DNA of 64,000 nucleotides, from assembly GCA_019118925.1 (NCBI GenBank), contig DWYC01000087.1, positions 62,001 to 126,000 of the forward strand, in the 5' to 3' direction. The notes beneath the pieces are model-generated. The model had not been told where the DNA came from, made no database searches, and saw nothing but the letters and a program-made list of their open reading frames with translations. This DNA is from Candidatus Flavonifractor intestinipullorum. GTDB taxonomy: Bacteria; Bacillota; Clostridia; Oscillospirales; Oscillospiraceae. This document shows positions 17,119 through 27,091 of the stretch, piece by piece (position 1 is the first letter of the stretch; each line of letters begins with the position of its first letter). The position numbers and the translations under genes were made by a program.

Positions 17119-18053
17119 AGGGTCTCAAATTCATTTCCACCGGCCGTGCCATCCCGGAGAAGGCCGTCACCAACGACGACATGAGCCGCATCGTCGATAC
17201 CAGCGACGAGTGGATCCGCACCCGCACCGGCATCGCCCAGCGCCACTTCTGCACCCGTGAGAACGCGGCCAGCCTGGCCGTCTCCGCCGCCCGGCAGGCC
17301 CTGGAGCGGGCCGGGATCTCCCCCGAGGAGATCGGCGTGTGCGCTGCGGCCACCGTTACCCCCCAGTATGCCTCTCCGGCCAACGCCTGCCTGATCCAGG
17401 CGGCCCTGGGCCTGGCGGAGGACACCCCCTGCTTTGACCTGAGCGCCGGCTGTACCGGCTTCCTCTATGGGCTGGAGGTCATGCGGGGTATGCTCACCAT
17501 CAGCCCCAAGCGCTACGCCCTCCTGGTGGGCGGAGAGGAGCTCAGCCGGGTGATGGACATGACCGACCGCTCCACCTGCGTCCTCTTCGGGGACGGCGCG
17601 GGCGCGGCGGTGCTCGCACTGGAGGAGAACGCCCTCTGGGCGGCCACCCTGGGCACCCGGGGAAACTCGGACATCCTCTCGGTGGACGCGGTGGGCAAGG
17701 GCCCCAGCTACATCCATATGGACGGGCAGGGCGTCTACCGCTTTGCCGTGGAGGTAATCCCCCACTGCGCCAAGGAGCTGCTGAACCAGACCGGCCTGAC
17801 GCTGGAGCAGGTGGACTGGATCGTCCCCCACCAGGCCAACCGCCGGATCGTGGAGACCGCCGCTAAGCGCCTCCACCTGGGCATGGACAAGTTTTTCCTC
17901 AACATTGACCGCTATGGCAATACCTCCGCCGCCAGCATCCCCATCGCCCTGGACGAGATGGTCCAGGAGGGGCTGCTCCGCAAGGGTCAGAAGGTCATGG
18001 CCATCGCGTTCGGCGCGGGCCTCACCTGGGGCGGGGCGCTGTTTGAGTGGTAA
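17115..18053 (+). CDS. fabH: 3-oxoacyl-ACP synthase III
   Basis: A 312-residue KAS III, which starts chains by condensing acetyl-CoA (or another acyl-CoA) with malonyl-ACP. The catalytic cysteine is Cys113 in DLSAGCTGFLYGL. The histidine lies in VPHQANRRI and the asparagine in YGNTSAASIP. It overlaps the accA stop by four bases. Primer preference (straight or branched) cannot be read from the sequence. Confidence 0.96.
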   Translation: MKGLKFISTGRAIPEKAVTNDDMSRIVDTSDEWIRTRTGIAQRHFCTRENAASLAVSAARQALERAGISPEEIGVCAAATVTPQYASPANACLIQAALGLAEDTPCFDLSAGCTGFLYGLEVMRGMLTISPKRYALLVGGEELSRVMDMTDRSTCVLFGDGAGAAVLALEENALWAATLGTRGNSDILSVDAVGKGPSYIHMDGQGVYRFAVEVIPHCAKELLNQTGLTLEQVDWIVPHQANRRIVETAAKRLHLGMDKFFLNIDRYGNTSAASIPIALDEMVQEGLLRKGQKVMAIAFGAGLTWGGALFEW

Positions 18054-18110
18054 CCCCGAGGGGATACCGCCCCTCTCTGTGCAACTGCACCATAGGAAAG
18101 GAAGGTCGCA

Positions 18111-19037
18111 ATGAAACTCCATGAGATTCTGGGGACCGAATTCCCCTTCATTCAGGGCGGTATGGCCAACATCGCCACCGGCGAGTTTGCCGCCGCCGTC
18201 TCCAACGCCGGCGCCCTGGGCCTCATCGGCGCGGGCGGCATGACTCCGGAATCCTTCCGGGAGAACATCCACAAGTGCCGCTCCCTCACCAATAAGCCCT
18301 TCGGCGTGAACATCATGCTCATGCACCCCCAGGCGGACGAGCTGGCCAAGATCGCCGCCGAGGAGAAGGTGGCCGTCATCACCACCGGCGCGGGCAGCCC
18401 GGGCGCCTATGTGCCCATGTGGAAAGAGGCGGGGGCCAAGGTGTTTCCCGTGGTCTCGGCGGTCTCCCTGGCCAAGATGATGGCCAAGGCCGGTGTGGAC
18501 GGCATCATTGCCGAGGGCACCGAGAGCGGCGGCCATGTGGGCGAGACCACCACCATGGCCCTGGTCCCCCAGGTCTGTGATGCGGTGGACATCCCCGTCA
18601 TCGCCGCCGGCGGCATCGCCTGCGGCCGGCAGCTGGTGGCGGCCTATGCCCTGGGCGCCTGCGGAGCCCAGCTGGGCACCTGCCTGCTGGTCAGCGAGGA
18701 GTGCCCCATTCACCCCAACTATAAGCAGGCCCTCCTGAAGGCCAACGACCGGGCCACGGTGGTCACGGGGCGTTCGGTGAACGCCCCGGTCCGGGTCATC
18801 AAAAACCAGATGACCAAGGACTACATCGCCCATGAAAAGGCGGGCGCCGACAAGATGGAGCTGGAGAAATTCACGCTGGGGAGCCTCCGCCGGGCGGTCT
18901 TTGACGGCGACACCCGCACCGGCAGCCTCATGGCCGGCCAGGTGGCGGGTATGCTCCATGAGATCCGCCCCCTGCGGGCCATTTTTGAGGAGCTCCAGGC
19001 CCAGGCCAAGGACTGCTTCCAGAATCTGACCGTCTAA
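18111..19037 (+). CDS. fabK: Enoyl-ACP reductase II (FMN-dependent)
   Basis: A 308-residue TIM-barrel flavoprotein of the FabK/nitronate-monooxygenase family, which catalyses the last reduction in each elongation cycle. Typical segments are FPFIQGGMANIATGEF, GVNIMLMHPQ, GTESGGHVGETTT, PVIAAGGIACGRQ and GACGAQLGT. Its place inside a fab operon, between fabH and fabD, supports enoyl reductase over nitronate monooxygenase. No fabI is present in the window. The start has GGAAAGGAAGG upstream. Confidence 0.93.
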   Translation: MKLHEILGTEFPFIQGGMANIATGEFAAAVSNAGALGLIGAGGMTPESFRENIHKCRSLTNKPFGVNIMLMHPQADELAKIAAEEKVAVITTGAGSPGAYVPMWKEAGAKVFPVVSAVSLAKMMAKAGVDGIIAEGTESGGHVGETTTMALVPQVCDAVDIPVIAAGGIACGRQLVAAYALGACGAQLGTCLLVSEECPIHPNYKQALLKANDRATVVTGRSVNAPVRVIKNQMTKDYIAHEKAGADKMELEKFTLGSLRRAVFDGDTRTGSLMAGQVAGMLHEIRPLRAIFEELQAQAKDCFQNLTV

Positions 19038-19080
19038 CCATTTGTGAGACATCTCACCGATCACGAACAAGGAGCGCACC

Positions 19081-20016
19081 ATGAAACTTGCGTTTTTATA
19101 TGCCGGCCAGGGCTCTCAGCATGTGGGCATGGGCCGGGACCTGTACGAGCAATACCCCGTATTCCGGGACATTTTCGACGGTGCCCCGGTGGATTTTGAT
19201 CTCAAGAAGCTCTGCTTTGAGGGGCCGGAGGAGCAGCTCTCCGACACCCGCTACACCCAGCCCTGTATGGTGGCCTTCGCTGCGGGCGTCACGGCGCTGC
19301 TCTGTCAGGCGGGCATCCAGCCCGCCATGGCCGCGGGCCTGAGCCTGGGGGAGTATTCCGCGCTCCAGGCCGCCGGCGTATTTGACGCCAGGACCGCCAT
19401 TGAGCTGGTGGCGTTCCGGGGCAAAGTGATGGCCGAGGCCGTCACCGGCCGGCCCTGCGGCATGGCCGCGGTCCTGCATCTGGACCGGGAGAAGCTCCAG
19501 GCCGCCTGTGCGGCCGCCTCCGACCTGGGCGTGGCGGAGATCGCCAACTACAACTGCCCCGGCCAGCTGGTCATCGGCGGCGACGCCGCCGCGGTGGAGA
19601 AGGCCGGGGAGCTGGCCAAGGAGGCCGGCGCCCGCCGGGTGGTGCCGCTGAAGGTCAGCGGGCCCTTCCACACCTCCCTGATGGCCCCCGCGGGCGACGC
19701 CCTGCGGGAGAAGTTCCGTACGGTGGACTTCCGGGCCATGCGTTTTCCGGTGCTCTTCAACTGCAAGGGCGACGTGATGGACGGGGAGGACACCATCCCC
19801 GCCCTGCTGGAGCGGCAGGTTCAGAGCAGCGTCTACCTGGAGGACACCATCCGCCGCATGGCCGGGCAGGGGGTGGACACCATCGTGGAGATCGGCCCGG
19901 GCAAGACCCTCTCCGGCTTCGTGCGCAAGACGGTGAAGGAAATTACAACCTATTCCATTGACACGGCGGAGGATCTGGAGCAGACCATCGCCGCCCTGAA
20001 AGGAGCGCAGGCATGA
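19081..20016 (+). CDS. fabD: Malonyl-CoA:ACP transacylase
   Basis: A 311-residue malonyl transferase that loads malonate onto ACP. The N-terminus has YAGQGSQHVGMG, the nucleophile elbow is AAGLSLGEYS with Ser88, and the catalytic histidine is in SGPFHTSLM near residue 200. It is preceded by AAGGAG and overlaps the fabG start by four bases (ATGA). Confidence 0.96.
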   Translation: MKLAFLYAGQGSQHVGMGRDLYEQYPVFRDIFDGAPVDFDLKKLCFEGPEEQLSDTRYTQPCMVAFAAGVTALLCQAGIQPAMAAGLSLGEYSALQAAGVFDARTAIELVAFRGKVMAEAVTGRPCGMAAVLHLDREKLQAACAAASDLGVAEIANYNCPGQLVIGGDAAAVEKAGELAKEAGARRVVPLKVSGPFHTSLMAPAGDALREKFRTVDFRAMRFPVLFNCKGDVMDGEDTIPALLERQVQSSVYLEDTIRRMAGQGVDTIVEIGPGKTLSGFVRKTVKEITTYSIDTAEDLEQTIAALKGAQA

Positions 20017-20756
20017 ATCTGACGGGAAAGAACGCCCTGGTCACCGGCGGCAGCCGGGGGATCGGGAAGGCGGTTTGTCTGGAGCTGGCCCGGCAGGGGG
20101 CCAACGTGGCGGTGAACTACGCCGGCCGCGCCCAGGCCGCCGAGGAAGTGGCGGCCGCCTGCCGGGAGCTGGGGGTGGAGGCCTTTGCCGTCCAGGCCGA
20201 CGTGGCCGACGCCGCGGCGGTGGACGCCATGGTCAAAGAGGTCGCCGCCCGCTTCGGGCGCGTGGATATTCTGGTGAACAACGCCGGCATCACCCGGGAC
20301 AAGCTGGCCCTCCAGATGAAGGAAGAGGACTTTGACGCCGTGCTGGATACCAACCTGAAGGGCGCGTTCCTGTGCATGAAGGCGGTCTACCGCCCCATGA
20401 TGAAGCAGCGCTATGGGCGCATCATCAACCTCTCCAGCGTGGTGGGCCTGCGGGGCAACGCCGGGCAGGCCAACTACGCCGCCAGCAAGGCCGGTCTCAT
20501 CGGCATGAGCAAATCCATCGCCAAGGAGCTGGCCAGCCGCGGCGTCACCGTGAACCTGGTGGCCCCCGGCTTCATCGACACCGAGATGACCGCCGTCCTG
20601 CCCGAGGCCGCCCGGGAGGCCCTGCTCAAATCCATCCCCATGGCCCGGCTGGGCCAGCCGGAGGATGTGGCCAGGGCGGTGGCCTTCTTCGCGGCCGAGG
20701 AGTCCGGGTATATCACCGGGCAGGTCCTCTGCGTGGACGGCGGCATGGCCGTCTAA
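20013..20756 (+). CDS. fabG: 3-oxoacyl-ACP reductase
   Basis: A 247-residue short-chain dehydrogenase that reduces beta-ketoacyl-ACP with NADPH. The cofactor motif is TGGSRGIGK (residues 11-19), NNAG is at about 89-92, and the catalytic set is Ser141/142, Tyr155 and Lys159 (YAASK). Start and stop are tightly placed between fabD (4-base overlap) and fabF. Confidence 0.96.
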   Translation: MNLTGKNALVTGGSRGIGKAVCLELARQGANVAVNYAGRAQAAEEVAAACRELGVEAFAVQADVADAAAVDAMVKEVAARFGRVDILVNNAGITRDKLALQMKEEDFDAVLDTNLKGAFLCMKAVYRPMMKQRYGRIINLSSVVGLRGNAGQANYAASKAGLIGMSKSIAKELASRGVTVNLVAPGFIDTEMTAVLPEAAREALLKSIPMARLGQPEDVARAVAFFAAEESGYITGQVLCVDGGMAV

Positions 20757-20807
20757 GGCTGCGGCAGCATCGATTCTGAAACTGTCTCTCCGAAAGGAAT
20801 TGGAATT

Positions 20808-22049
20808 ATGGAAAAAAGACGCGTCGTTATCACCGGTATGGGCGCTCTGACCCCCCTGGGCAAGAGCGCGGAGGAGTCCTGGGCCGCCGCCAAGGCCGGC
20901 GTGTGCGGCATCGGCACCATTACCCTGTACGACAGCTCCAGCCAGAAAGTCCATCTGGCCGGCGAAGTCAAGGGCTACAACGCCGAGGACTATATGGAGC
21001 GCCGGGAGGCCCGGCGCATGGACCGCTTCACCCAGTTCGCCGTGGTGGCCGCCGGGCAGGCCCTGGAGCAGAGCGGCCTGGACCTGGAGAAGGAGGACTG
21101 CTCCCGCATCGGCGTGATTCTCTCCAGCGGCATCGGCGGCATCACCACCATCCAGGCGGAGACCCTGAAGGGCGGCGAGAAGGGCTTTGACAAGGTCTCG
21201 CCCTTCTTCATCCCCATGGTCATCGCCAACATGGCCGCCGGCCAGGTGGCCATTAAGTACGGCCTGAAGGGCATGTGCTCCTGCCCGGTGACGGCCTGCG
21301 CCGGGGGCAGCAACTCCATCGGCGACGCCTTCCGCCACATCCGGGACGGCTATGCCGACGCCATGCTCTGCGGCGGCGCGGAGGCCGCGGTGACCCCCCT
21401 GGGCATGGGCGGCTTTACTTCCCTCCAGGCCCTGACCAAAGTGGACGACCCGGCCCGGGCCTCCATCCCCTTTGACAAGGAGCGCTCCGGTTTCGTCATG
21501 GGCGAGGGCGCGGGTGTGCTGGTGCTGGAGAGTCTGGAGCACGCGCAGGCCCGGGGCGCCAAGATTTTGGGTGAGATTGTGGGCTACGGCTCCAACTGCG
21601 ACGCCCACCACATCACCGCCCCTTGCCCCGACGGGGCGGGCGCCACGGCGTGCATGAAATTGGCCCTCCAGGACGCGGGCCTCGCCCCGGAGGACGTGGA
21701 CTATATCAACGCCCACGGGACCTCCACCCCCCTCAACGACTCGGGGGAGACCCAGGCGGTGAAGAACGCCTTCGGCGCCCACGCCTACCATCTGATGATG
21801 AGCTCCACCAAGTCCATGACCGGCCACCTCCTGGGGGCCAGCGGCGCGGTGGCCTCCATCTTCTGCCTGCTCTCCCTGCGGGATCAGTTCGCGCCCCCCA
21901 CCATTCACTACCAGGTCCCCGACCCGGAGTGCGACCTGGACATCGTGCCCAATCAGGGCCGCAGCGCCCGCATCCGCTATGCCATGGCCAACGCCTTCGG
22001 CTTCGGCGGCCACAACGCCTCCCTGATCTTTACGGGCTGGAAGGAGTAA
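20808..22049 (+). CDS. fabF: 3-oxoacyl-ACP synthase II
   Basis: A 413-residue KAS II elongating condensing enzyme. The nucleophile Cys164 lies in [11 protein letters not shown], and the two histidines lie in [11 protein letters not shown] and TGHLLGASG. The C-terminal [10 protein letters not shown] motif is present. The CAGG variant replaces the commoner CATG and is within family variation. GAAAGGAATTGGAATT precedes the start; fabZ follows after 4 bases. Confidence 0.96.
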   Translation: MEKRRVVITGMGALTPLGKSAEESWAAAKAGVCGIGTITLYDSSSQKVHLAGEVKGYNAEDYMERREARRMDRFTQFAVVAAGQALEQSGLDLEKEDCSRIGVILSSGIGGITTIQAETLKGGEKGFDKVSPFFIPMVIANMAAGQVAIKYGLKGMCSCPVTACAGGSNSIGDAFRHIRDGYADAMLCGGAEAAVTPLGMGGFTSLQALTKVDDPARASIPFDKERSGFVMGEGAGVLVLESLEHAQARGAKILGEIVGYGSNCDAHHITAPCPDGAGATACMKLALQDAGLAPEDVDYINAHGTSTPLNDSGETQAVKNAFGAHAYHLMMSSTKSMTGHLLGASGAVASIFCLLSLRDQFAPPTIHYQVPDPECDLDIVPNQGRSARIRYAMANAFGFGGHNASLIFTGWKE

Positions 22050-22053
22050 GAAC

Positions 22054-22479
22054 ATGGAATTGAACATCCAGCAGATCATGGAGATCCTGCCCCACCGCCC
22101 GCCCTTCCTGCTGGTGGACAAGATCACCGCCTGCGAGCCGGGCAAGTCCGCCCAGGGGATCAAGTGCGTCACGATGAACGAGCCTTTCTTCACCGGCCAC
22201 TTCCCGGGCCAGCCCATCATGCCCGGCGTGCTCATTCTGGAGGCGCTGGCCCAGACCGGGGCGGTGGCCGCCCTGAGCCTGCCGGAGAACCAGGGACGGC
22301 TGGCCATTTTCGGCGGCGTGAAGCACGCGCGCTTCAAGCGCCAGGTGGTTCCCGGCGACGTACTGGAGCTCTCCTGCGAGCTGGTGGAGCAGCGGGGCCC
22401 GGTGGGTTACGGCAAGGCCGTGGCCCGGGTGGAGGGCAAAATCGCCGCCCAGGCCGAGATCACCTTTGTGATTCAGTGA
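22054..22479 (+). CDS. fabZ: 3-hydroxyacyl-ACP dehydratase
   Basis: A 141-residue hot-dog-fold dehydratase. The active-site histidine is His49 in [14 protein letters not shown] and the acidic residue Glu63 follows in LEALAQ. It carries out the dehydration step between FabG and FabK. No fabM or fabA isomerase is evident in the operon, so the route to unsaturated fatty acids is not explained by this window. Confidence 0.96.
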   Translation: MELNIQQIMEILPHRPPFLLVDKITACEPGKSAQGIKCVTMNEPFFTGHFPGQPIMPGVLILEALAQTGAVAALSLPENQGRLAIFGGVKHARFKRQVVPGDVLELSCELVEQRGPVGYGKAVARVEGKIAAQAEITFVIQ

Positions 22480-22566
22480 CGGTCCGCCGCCTCCGCACAT
22501 CAGCAGGGAGACAGGGACGCGAGGATGGGGCCGGTGCGCCGGCCAGAAAAAAAGCGGAGGACGGAT

Positions 22567-23031
22567 ATGTTGAAGGAAAGCTTTCGCGGCGTGTATACCA
22601 AATTTAAGCTGCACTTTTATCAGGCGGTGTTCTCCCGCTTTCAGAGCCAGGAATCCAGCCTCACCACGGTAGAGGGGTTCTGCATGGAGATTATCCTGGC
22701 CCTGGGGCGGCCCACCATCAACGAATTCGCCCGGTTTGTGCATATCTCGCCCCCCAACGCGGCCTATAAGGTCAACAGCCTCATTCAAAAAGGCTACATC
22801 CGCAAGGAGCGCTCTCCCGAGGACAAGCGGGAGTACCACCTGGCGGTGACCCAGAAATATATCGACTACTACAACATCAATTACCGCTACCTGAACACGG
22901 TCATGGACCGCATTCAGGACCGCTTTCCCCCGGAGGACGTGCAGCGGCTGGACGAGATGCTGCGCATCATCTCCACCGAGCTCATGCCGGAGATTCAGAT
23001 TCCGGAACCCGACCCGCCGGGAGAGAACTGA
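22567..23031 (+). CDS. MarR-family regulator closing the fatty-acid operon (FabT-like candidate)
   Basis: A 154-residue winged-helix protein. Residues about 35-100 hold the MarR fold (TINEFARFVHISPPNAAYKVNSL, then a wing with RKERSPEDKREYHLAVT, where the DxR wing motif is kept). The ATG at 22567 is chosen for GGAGG 7 bases upstream; an upstream ATG at 22525 lacks a site. In Streptococcus and relatives a MarR protein, FabT, represses fab genes and binds AT-rich palindromes. The palindrome pair at 12954-12979 makes the same scheme plausible here, though the operator sequence is not the FabT one. Confidence 0.8.
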   Translation: MLKESFRGVYTKFKLHFYQAVFSRFQSQESSLTTVEGFCMEIILALGRPTINEFARFVHISPPNAAYKVNSLIQKGYIRKERSPEDKREYHLAVTQKYIDYYNINYRYLNTVMDRIQDRFPPEDVQRLDEMLRIISTELMPEIQIPEPDPPGEN

Positions 23032-23038
23032 GGACGCA

Positions 23039-23080
23039 GGCGGCCCGGAGCACACAACGTGCTCCGGGCCGCCTTTTATT
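23039..23080 (+). terminator. Terminator of the fatty-acid operon
   Basis: A perfect 15-bp stem (GGCGGCCCGGAGCAC with its complement) and 5-base loop are followed by TTTTATTT, eight bases after the MarR stop. Confidence 0.92.
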
Positions 23081-23097
23081 TGGCCGGACGCCTCGGG

Positions 23098-23910
23098 TCA
23101 GAGGAGGGCTCCGTCCAGGGCGCTGAGCTGATAGTCGCCGGTGTCAGTGGCGATGTACCAGACGGGCGTGAGGGTAAAAGGGCGGGCGCCCGAGAAATGG
23201 TATCCCGGCGTCATCGACAGAATCTGGCTGAACATCCGGCCGCTCTCATTGCGCTGGCTGAGAAAGCGCACCAGAAGAGTTGGGATGGACAGAGTTTCCT
23301 CCTCCTGGGCGGAGACGGTCTGCGCCGAGAGGAAAATACCCTCCAGATGGCGCAGGCTCTCCCCCGTGTAGGTGAGGGTAATCTGACAATTCAGGATGGG
23401 GTATCCGTCCCAGAGCTGCTGAAAGGTGAGTACCTGGCCGTCCTCCTGGGTTTGCCGGGCGGTGAGGCGGGTGGAAATGCCCGCCTGCTCCAGCAGCGCC
23501 TGGGCGTGCTGGAGCGGGTCCTGTCCATCCAGGGGAAGGGCTCCTTCTGCAAGCTGGGCGGTACAGCGGCCGGTGGAATAGGCCTCCAGACGGCCGGAGG
23601 CATTCTCATAGACGGCGCGTACGCCGCTCTCCTCCCGCCGGTTCTCCTCCCCCAGAAGGGCCAGGGCCAGCGCCTGCCCCACGGGATGCTCTTCTCCCTC
23701 CAGCGTCAGGACGGGCAGGGAGAGCTCCTGGGGCAGAACCGACTCCTCCACCGTGATGCCGTTGGAGGCGAGAAGCTGGACGGCCTGGGCCCGGCTCTCC
23801 TCCCGGAAACGGTGGGACTGCGCCTGCTGGCCGCCCACCATCACGAGCAGGAAGCCGTTGAGGAGAAGCAAAATGAGAATGATGATATTTTTGAGCTTGG
23901 ACCACTCCAT
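23098..23910 (-). CDS. YycI-like WalRK-associated membrane protein
   Basis: A 270-residue protein with a short cytoplasmic N-terminus (MEWSKLKN), one transmembrane helix (about residues 8-27) and an extracytoplasmic domain. Position and N-terminal style (M-x-W-S-K then a hydrophobic anchor) match YycI, which with YycH modulates the WalK kinase. It is the last gene of the operon, 15 bases after the YycH-like gene. Sequence similarity over the outer domain is not strong enough to be certain, so the call rests mainly on synteny and topology. Confidence 0.75.
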   Translation of the reverse strand: MEWSKLKNIIILILLLLNGFLLVMVGGQQAQSHRFREESRAQAVQLLASNGITVEESVLPQELSLPVLTLEGEEHPVGQALALALLGEENRREESGVRAVYENASGRLEAYSTGRCTAQLAEGALPLDGQDPLQHAQALLEQAGISTRLTARQTQEDGQVLTFQQLWDGYPILNCQITLTYTGESLRHLEGIFLSAQTVSAQEEETLSIPTLLVRFLSQRNESGRMFSQILSMTPGYHFSGARPFTLTPVWYIATDTGDYQLSALDGALL

Positions 23911-23925
23911 AGGCCGCCACCTCCG

Positions 23926-25281
23926 TTAAAAACCGCCCCACCGGGCCGCCATGGGGGAGCCGTCCTCCTCCTCGTAGAAGAGGAGAAGCTCCCGGCGGGC
24001 CTCAGGGCTCACCGCAGCCAGAGCGGCGGCGGCCTGCCGCTCGGGCAGGACACTGGAAGAGCCCTCCGCCGGAACATAGCACCGGGGGTGGATCTCAAAG
24101 GCGGTGATCTGTCCGCCGGACACGGTAAAGGAGGCCGCCGGCCGGCCGCCGCTCAGGTAGACCTCCGCCCCGTCCAGGGTGTAATTCAGGGTAATGGACA
24201 GCGTCTCCCCATCCTCCTGCACCTCCGAGAGGCAGAGCTGCCCGGAGCTCTGGATGCCGCCGCACCAGGCCTCCACCGCCGCCTGGGTCAGGTGGAAGGC
24301 CAGAGCCACCGCCTGGGTCCGGCTGCCGGCCTGATAGCGGGGCTCCAGGCTCTCGGAGGCGGCCTCATAGACCAGAGTGCCGTCGGCCGAGATGCGCAGC
24401 TCATCTTCCTCCCGGATGACCCACTCGCCGGGAACAGGATAGTCGGCGCCCCGGAAGCCCAGGGCGTTTTCCAGAGCGGTGCGGCTGGCGGCGTCGTTCA
24501 AATCCAGAACCGTCTGGACCTGATAGAGGCCGGGCTGAGGGGCCTGAGGGAAGATCAGCGTCTCGGACTGGAGGGACTCGCAGCCGCTTCCCTCCAGCTC
24601 GAAGGCAAAGCGGGCGCCGTTGTCGGTGTAGTCCTCCAGCGCGTGGGCCAAATAACCCTCCCACTGCACCGAGGTGCCGCAGGAATAGTACAGGCCGCTC
24701 GTTTCATTTTTATAGTACAGCCGGGCGGTGGGGCCGCCCTCCCACACCAGAGCCAGACGGCGGACCGGGTCGGTCCGGGAAGAGGAGCCCAGATAGTCCA
24801 GCGGAACGTTCCCCAGCAGGTCGAAGTAGACCCCCGGGCTCTGGAGCGCCTGAAGCCACTCCAGCTGGGAGACCACCTGGGGATCGGCCGCGCTGGCGGC
24901 GGCCTCGAAGAGATAATTGCTCAGGGCGGAAAAGTCGGTTCCGGCCTGGGCGGCGTCGTACTGCACGCCGTAGCGGATGGGCTGGCCGCTCTCCCCCAGG
25001 CCGTGGCAGACGGCCAGACGGACGGCCTGAATACCCTCGGCGGGGACCGTGGGGTCGGTCTCCACCGGGTCGGTCTGGTCGGTTCCGGTAAAGAGGGTGA
25101 CGGCCCGGGAGAGCAGGCCGTCCCCGTCCATCAGACCGGTGTAGAGCTGGCTGCGGGCGGCGAGGTAACAGGCCGAGAGCAGCAGCAGCACGATGAGCAG
25201 GTCCTTGCCCAGCTCAAGGAGACGGCGGCGGTACCCCATGGGGGGGAGAACCACGTCCCGGAAGAGTTTATTCTTGCCCAT
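23926..25281 (-). CDS. YycH-like WalRK-associated membrane protein
   Basis: A 451-residue protein with one N-terminal transmembrane helix (about residues 23-40, LLIVLLLLSACYLAARS) and a large extracytoplasmic region. In Bacillus, YycH and YycI sit beside WalK and control its activity. The order walR-walK-yycH-yycI is kept here. The ATG at 25281 has GGAGG 9 bases upstream and overlaps the walK end by 14 bases. Function is inferred from synteny and topology. Confidence 0.78.
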   Translation of the reverse strand: MGKNKLFRDVVLPPMGYRRRLLELGKDLLIVLLLLSACYLAARSQLYTGLMDGDGLLSRAVTLFTGTDQTDPVETDPTVPAEGIQAVRLAVCHGLGESGQPIRYGVQYDAAQAGTDFSALSNYLFEAAASAADPQVVSQLEWLQALQSPGVYFDLLGNVPLDYLGSSSRTDPVRRLALVWEGGPTARLYYKNETSGLYYSCGTSVQWEGYLAHALEDYTDNGARFAFELEGSGCESLQSETLIFPQAPQPGLYQVQTVLDLNDAASRTALENALGFRGADYPVPGEWVIREEDELRISADGTLVYEAASESLEPRYQAGSRTQAVALAFHLTQAAVEAWCGGIQSSGQLCLSEVQEDGETLSITLNYTLDGAEVYLSGGRPAASFTVSGGQITAFEIHPRCYVPAEGSSSVLPERQAAAALAAVSPEARRELLLFYEEEDGSPMAARWGGF

Positions 25282-27055
25282 GACCGAGGCCCTCCACAAG
25301 CAGTTCGATGCGCACCGTCAGGCCGGGACCGCTCCGGTCCACCAGACGGATGACGCCGTGGTGTTGGTCGATGATCTCTTTGGCGATGGAGAGGCCCAGA
25401 CCGGTGCCCCCCGATTCCCGGGAACGGGCCTTGTCCACCCGGTAGAAGCGCTCGAAAATCCGGGGCCGGTCCTCGGCGGGAATGCCGATGCCGTTGTCCT
25501 CCACCTCCATCCAGACCCGCTCCCCGGACCGGCCGGCCCGGATCTGGATGCGCCCGCCGTCGGGCGTATATTTGATGGAGTTGGAGACCACGTTCATCAT
25601 CACCTGCACAATGCGCTCCCGGTCGCCCACGATATCGGGCAGGCCGGGCTCCGCGTCCAGGGACATCTGGTGTCCGTGGCGCTGGGCCTCCAGCCGGGTG
25701 GCGTTATAGACCTCCTCCACTGTCTGGCCGAAGGGGAAGCTGGTCATTTTCAGCGCGCTGTGCCCCGAATCAAAACGGGAGAGGGTGAGCAGGTCCTGAA
25801 CAATATGGGTCATGCGGTCGCTCTCGCTGAGGATGACCTCCAGAAAGTTTTTCTCCATCTGGGGCGGAATGGTCCCGGCCGAGTCCACCAGGGTCTCGGC
25901 ATAGCTGCGGATATTGGTGAGGGGGGTGCGCAGCTCGTGGGAGACGTTGGCCACAAATTCCCGGCGCATCTCCTCCGTCTTGCGCTGCTCGGTCACGTCG
26001 TGGATCACCACCAGCACGCCGCCCTGCTTCTCCCGGGAGAAGGAGGCCAGCAGCAGTTCCAGGCTGCGGCCGTTCACATCCCGGGTCCCCTCCAGATAGT
26101 CGGGCGGCTCCAGGTCCAGCACCCTGGAGAGAGGGGCGATGTTCCCAAAGAGCTCGTCGTAGCCGGGGCCCTCCCCGCTCCCCACCGGAACGGGACGGCC
26201 CAGCATCCGCTCGGCGGCGGGATTGGCGTGAATGACGGCGCCGGACTCGGAAAAGGCTACCACGCCGTCGGTCATGTGGAGAAAGAGCGTGTCCAGCTTG
26301 TTGCGCTCGTTCTCCACCTCATCCAGCGTCTCCTGAAGCTGGCGGGCCATGGCGTTGAAGGTGCCGGTGAGAATGCCGATCTCATCCCGGGAGGCCACCT
26401 GCAATTTGTGGGAGAAATCCCCTTCGGCCACCCGCTCGGCCCCCTCGGTAAGGCGCTCGATGGGGATAATCATGGTCTTGGAGAGGAGGAAGGAGAGAAG
26501 AATGGAGATGACCAGGCCGAAGAAGAGGGCCCGGATGACCAGATCGATGATGGCGCTGTTGAGGGCGGCGGCGGTCTGGCGGTTATCCTGGATATAGATG
26601 ACATAGGACTCCCCGCCCCGCTGAATGGGGAAGGCCACGTCCATATAGGACGCGGAGGGGTCGCTCTGAAACCCCTCCTTCCCGTTGAGGGCGGAGAGCA
26701 GATTATTGGAGTAGCTGGCCGTCAGGTCGCCGGAGGGGTCGGAAGTGGCCAGACACCGGCCGGTCTGCCCCTCCAGCACGTAGTAGTTGCGGGTGCGCCC
26801 GTCCACGCCCAGCACGCCGGTGTAGGAGTCCAGTATCTGGGCCACCATCTCCGCGCCGTTCTCCTCCCCCTCGGTGGGGCTCTGCAAATCCCGGAGGAAG
26901 GCCACGTCGGTGATGACCTCCTCCATCCGCTCATAAAAATCCCGCAGATAGAAGCCCACCACGGAGTTGATCAGAAACGCGCCCACCACCGTCATCAGGG
27001 ACACGATGAGCAGAGTCATGATGAGCACCAATTTCATATGCAGGCTGCGGAACAT
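25268..27055 (-). CDS. walK: WalK-type membrane sensor histidine kinase
   Basis: A 595-residue kinase. Two transmembrane helices (about 8-28 and 180-205) flank an extracellular sensor domain. A HAMP domain (about 205-260), a PAS domain (about 265-370), HisKA with phospho-acceptor histidine in VSHELRTPLTN and an HATPase domain with NVVSNSIKYTP, DNGIGI and GGTGLGLSI follow. This is the architecture of WalK/VicK. It is encoded 36 bases after its response regulator. The likely role is control of cell-wall metabolism genes, by family analogy. Confidence 0.9.
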   Translation of the reverse strand: MFRSLHMKLVLIMTLLIVSLMTVVGAFLINSVVGFYLRDFYERMEEVITDVAFLRDLQSPTEGEENGAEMVAQILDSYTGVLGVDGRTRNYYVLEGQTGRCLATSDPSGDLTASYSNNLLSALNGKEGFQSDPSASYMDVAFPIQRGGESYVIYIQDNRQTAAALNSAIIDLVIRALFFGLVISILLSFLLSKTMIIPIERLTEGAERVAEGDFSHKLQVASRDEIGILTGTFNAMARQLQETLDEVENERNKLDTLFLHMTDGVVAFSESGAVIHANPAAERMLGRPVPVGSGEGPGYDELFGNIAPLSRVLDLEPPDYLEGTRDVNGRSLELLLASFSREKQGGVLVVIHDVTEQRKTEEMRREFVANVSHELRTPLTNIRSYAETLVDSAGTIPPQMEKNFLEVILSESDRMTHIVQDLLTLSRFDSGHSALKMTSFPFGQTVEEVYNATRLEAQRHGHQMSLDAEPGLPDIVGDRERIVQVMMNVVSNSIKYTPDGGRIQIRAGRSGERVWMEVEDNGIGIPAEDRPRIFERFYRVDKARSRESGGTGLGLSIAKEIIDQHHGVIRLVDRSGPGLTVRIELLVEGLGHGQE

Positions 27056-27091
27056 GGCGGGACCTCCTCGTTTGAACGGGACTGGATGCGC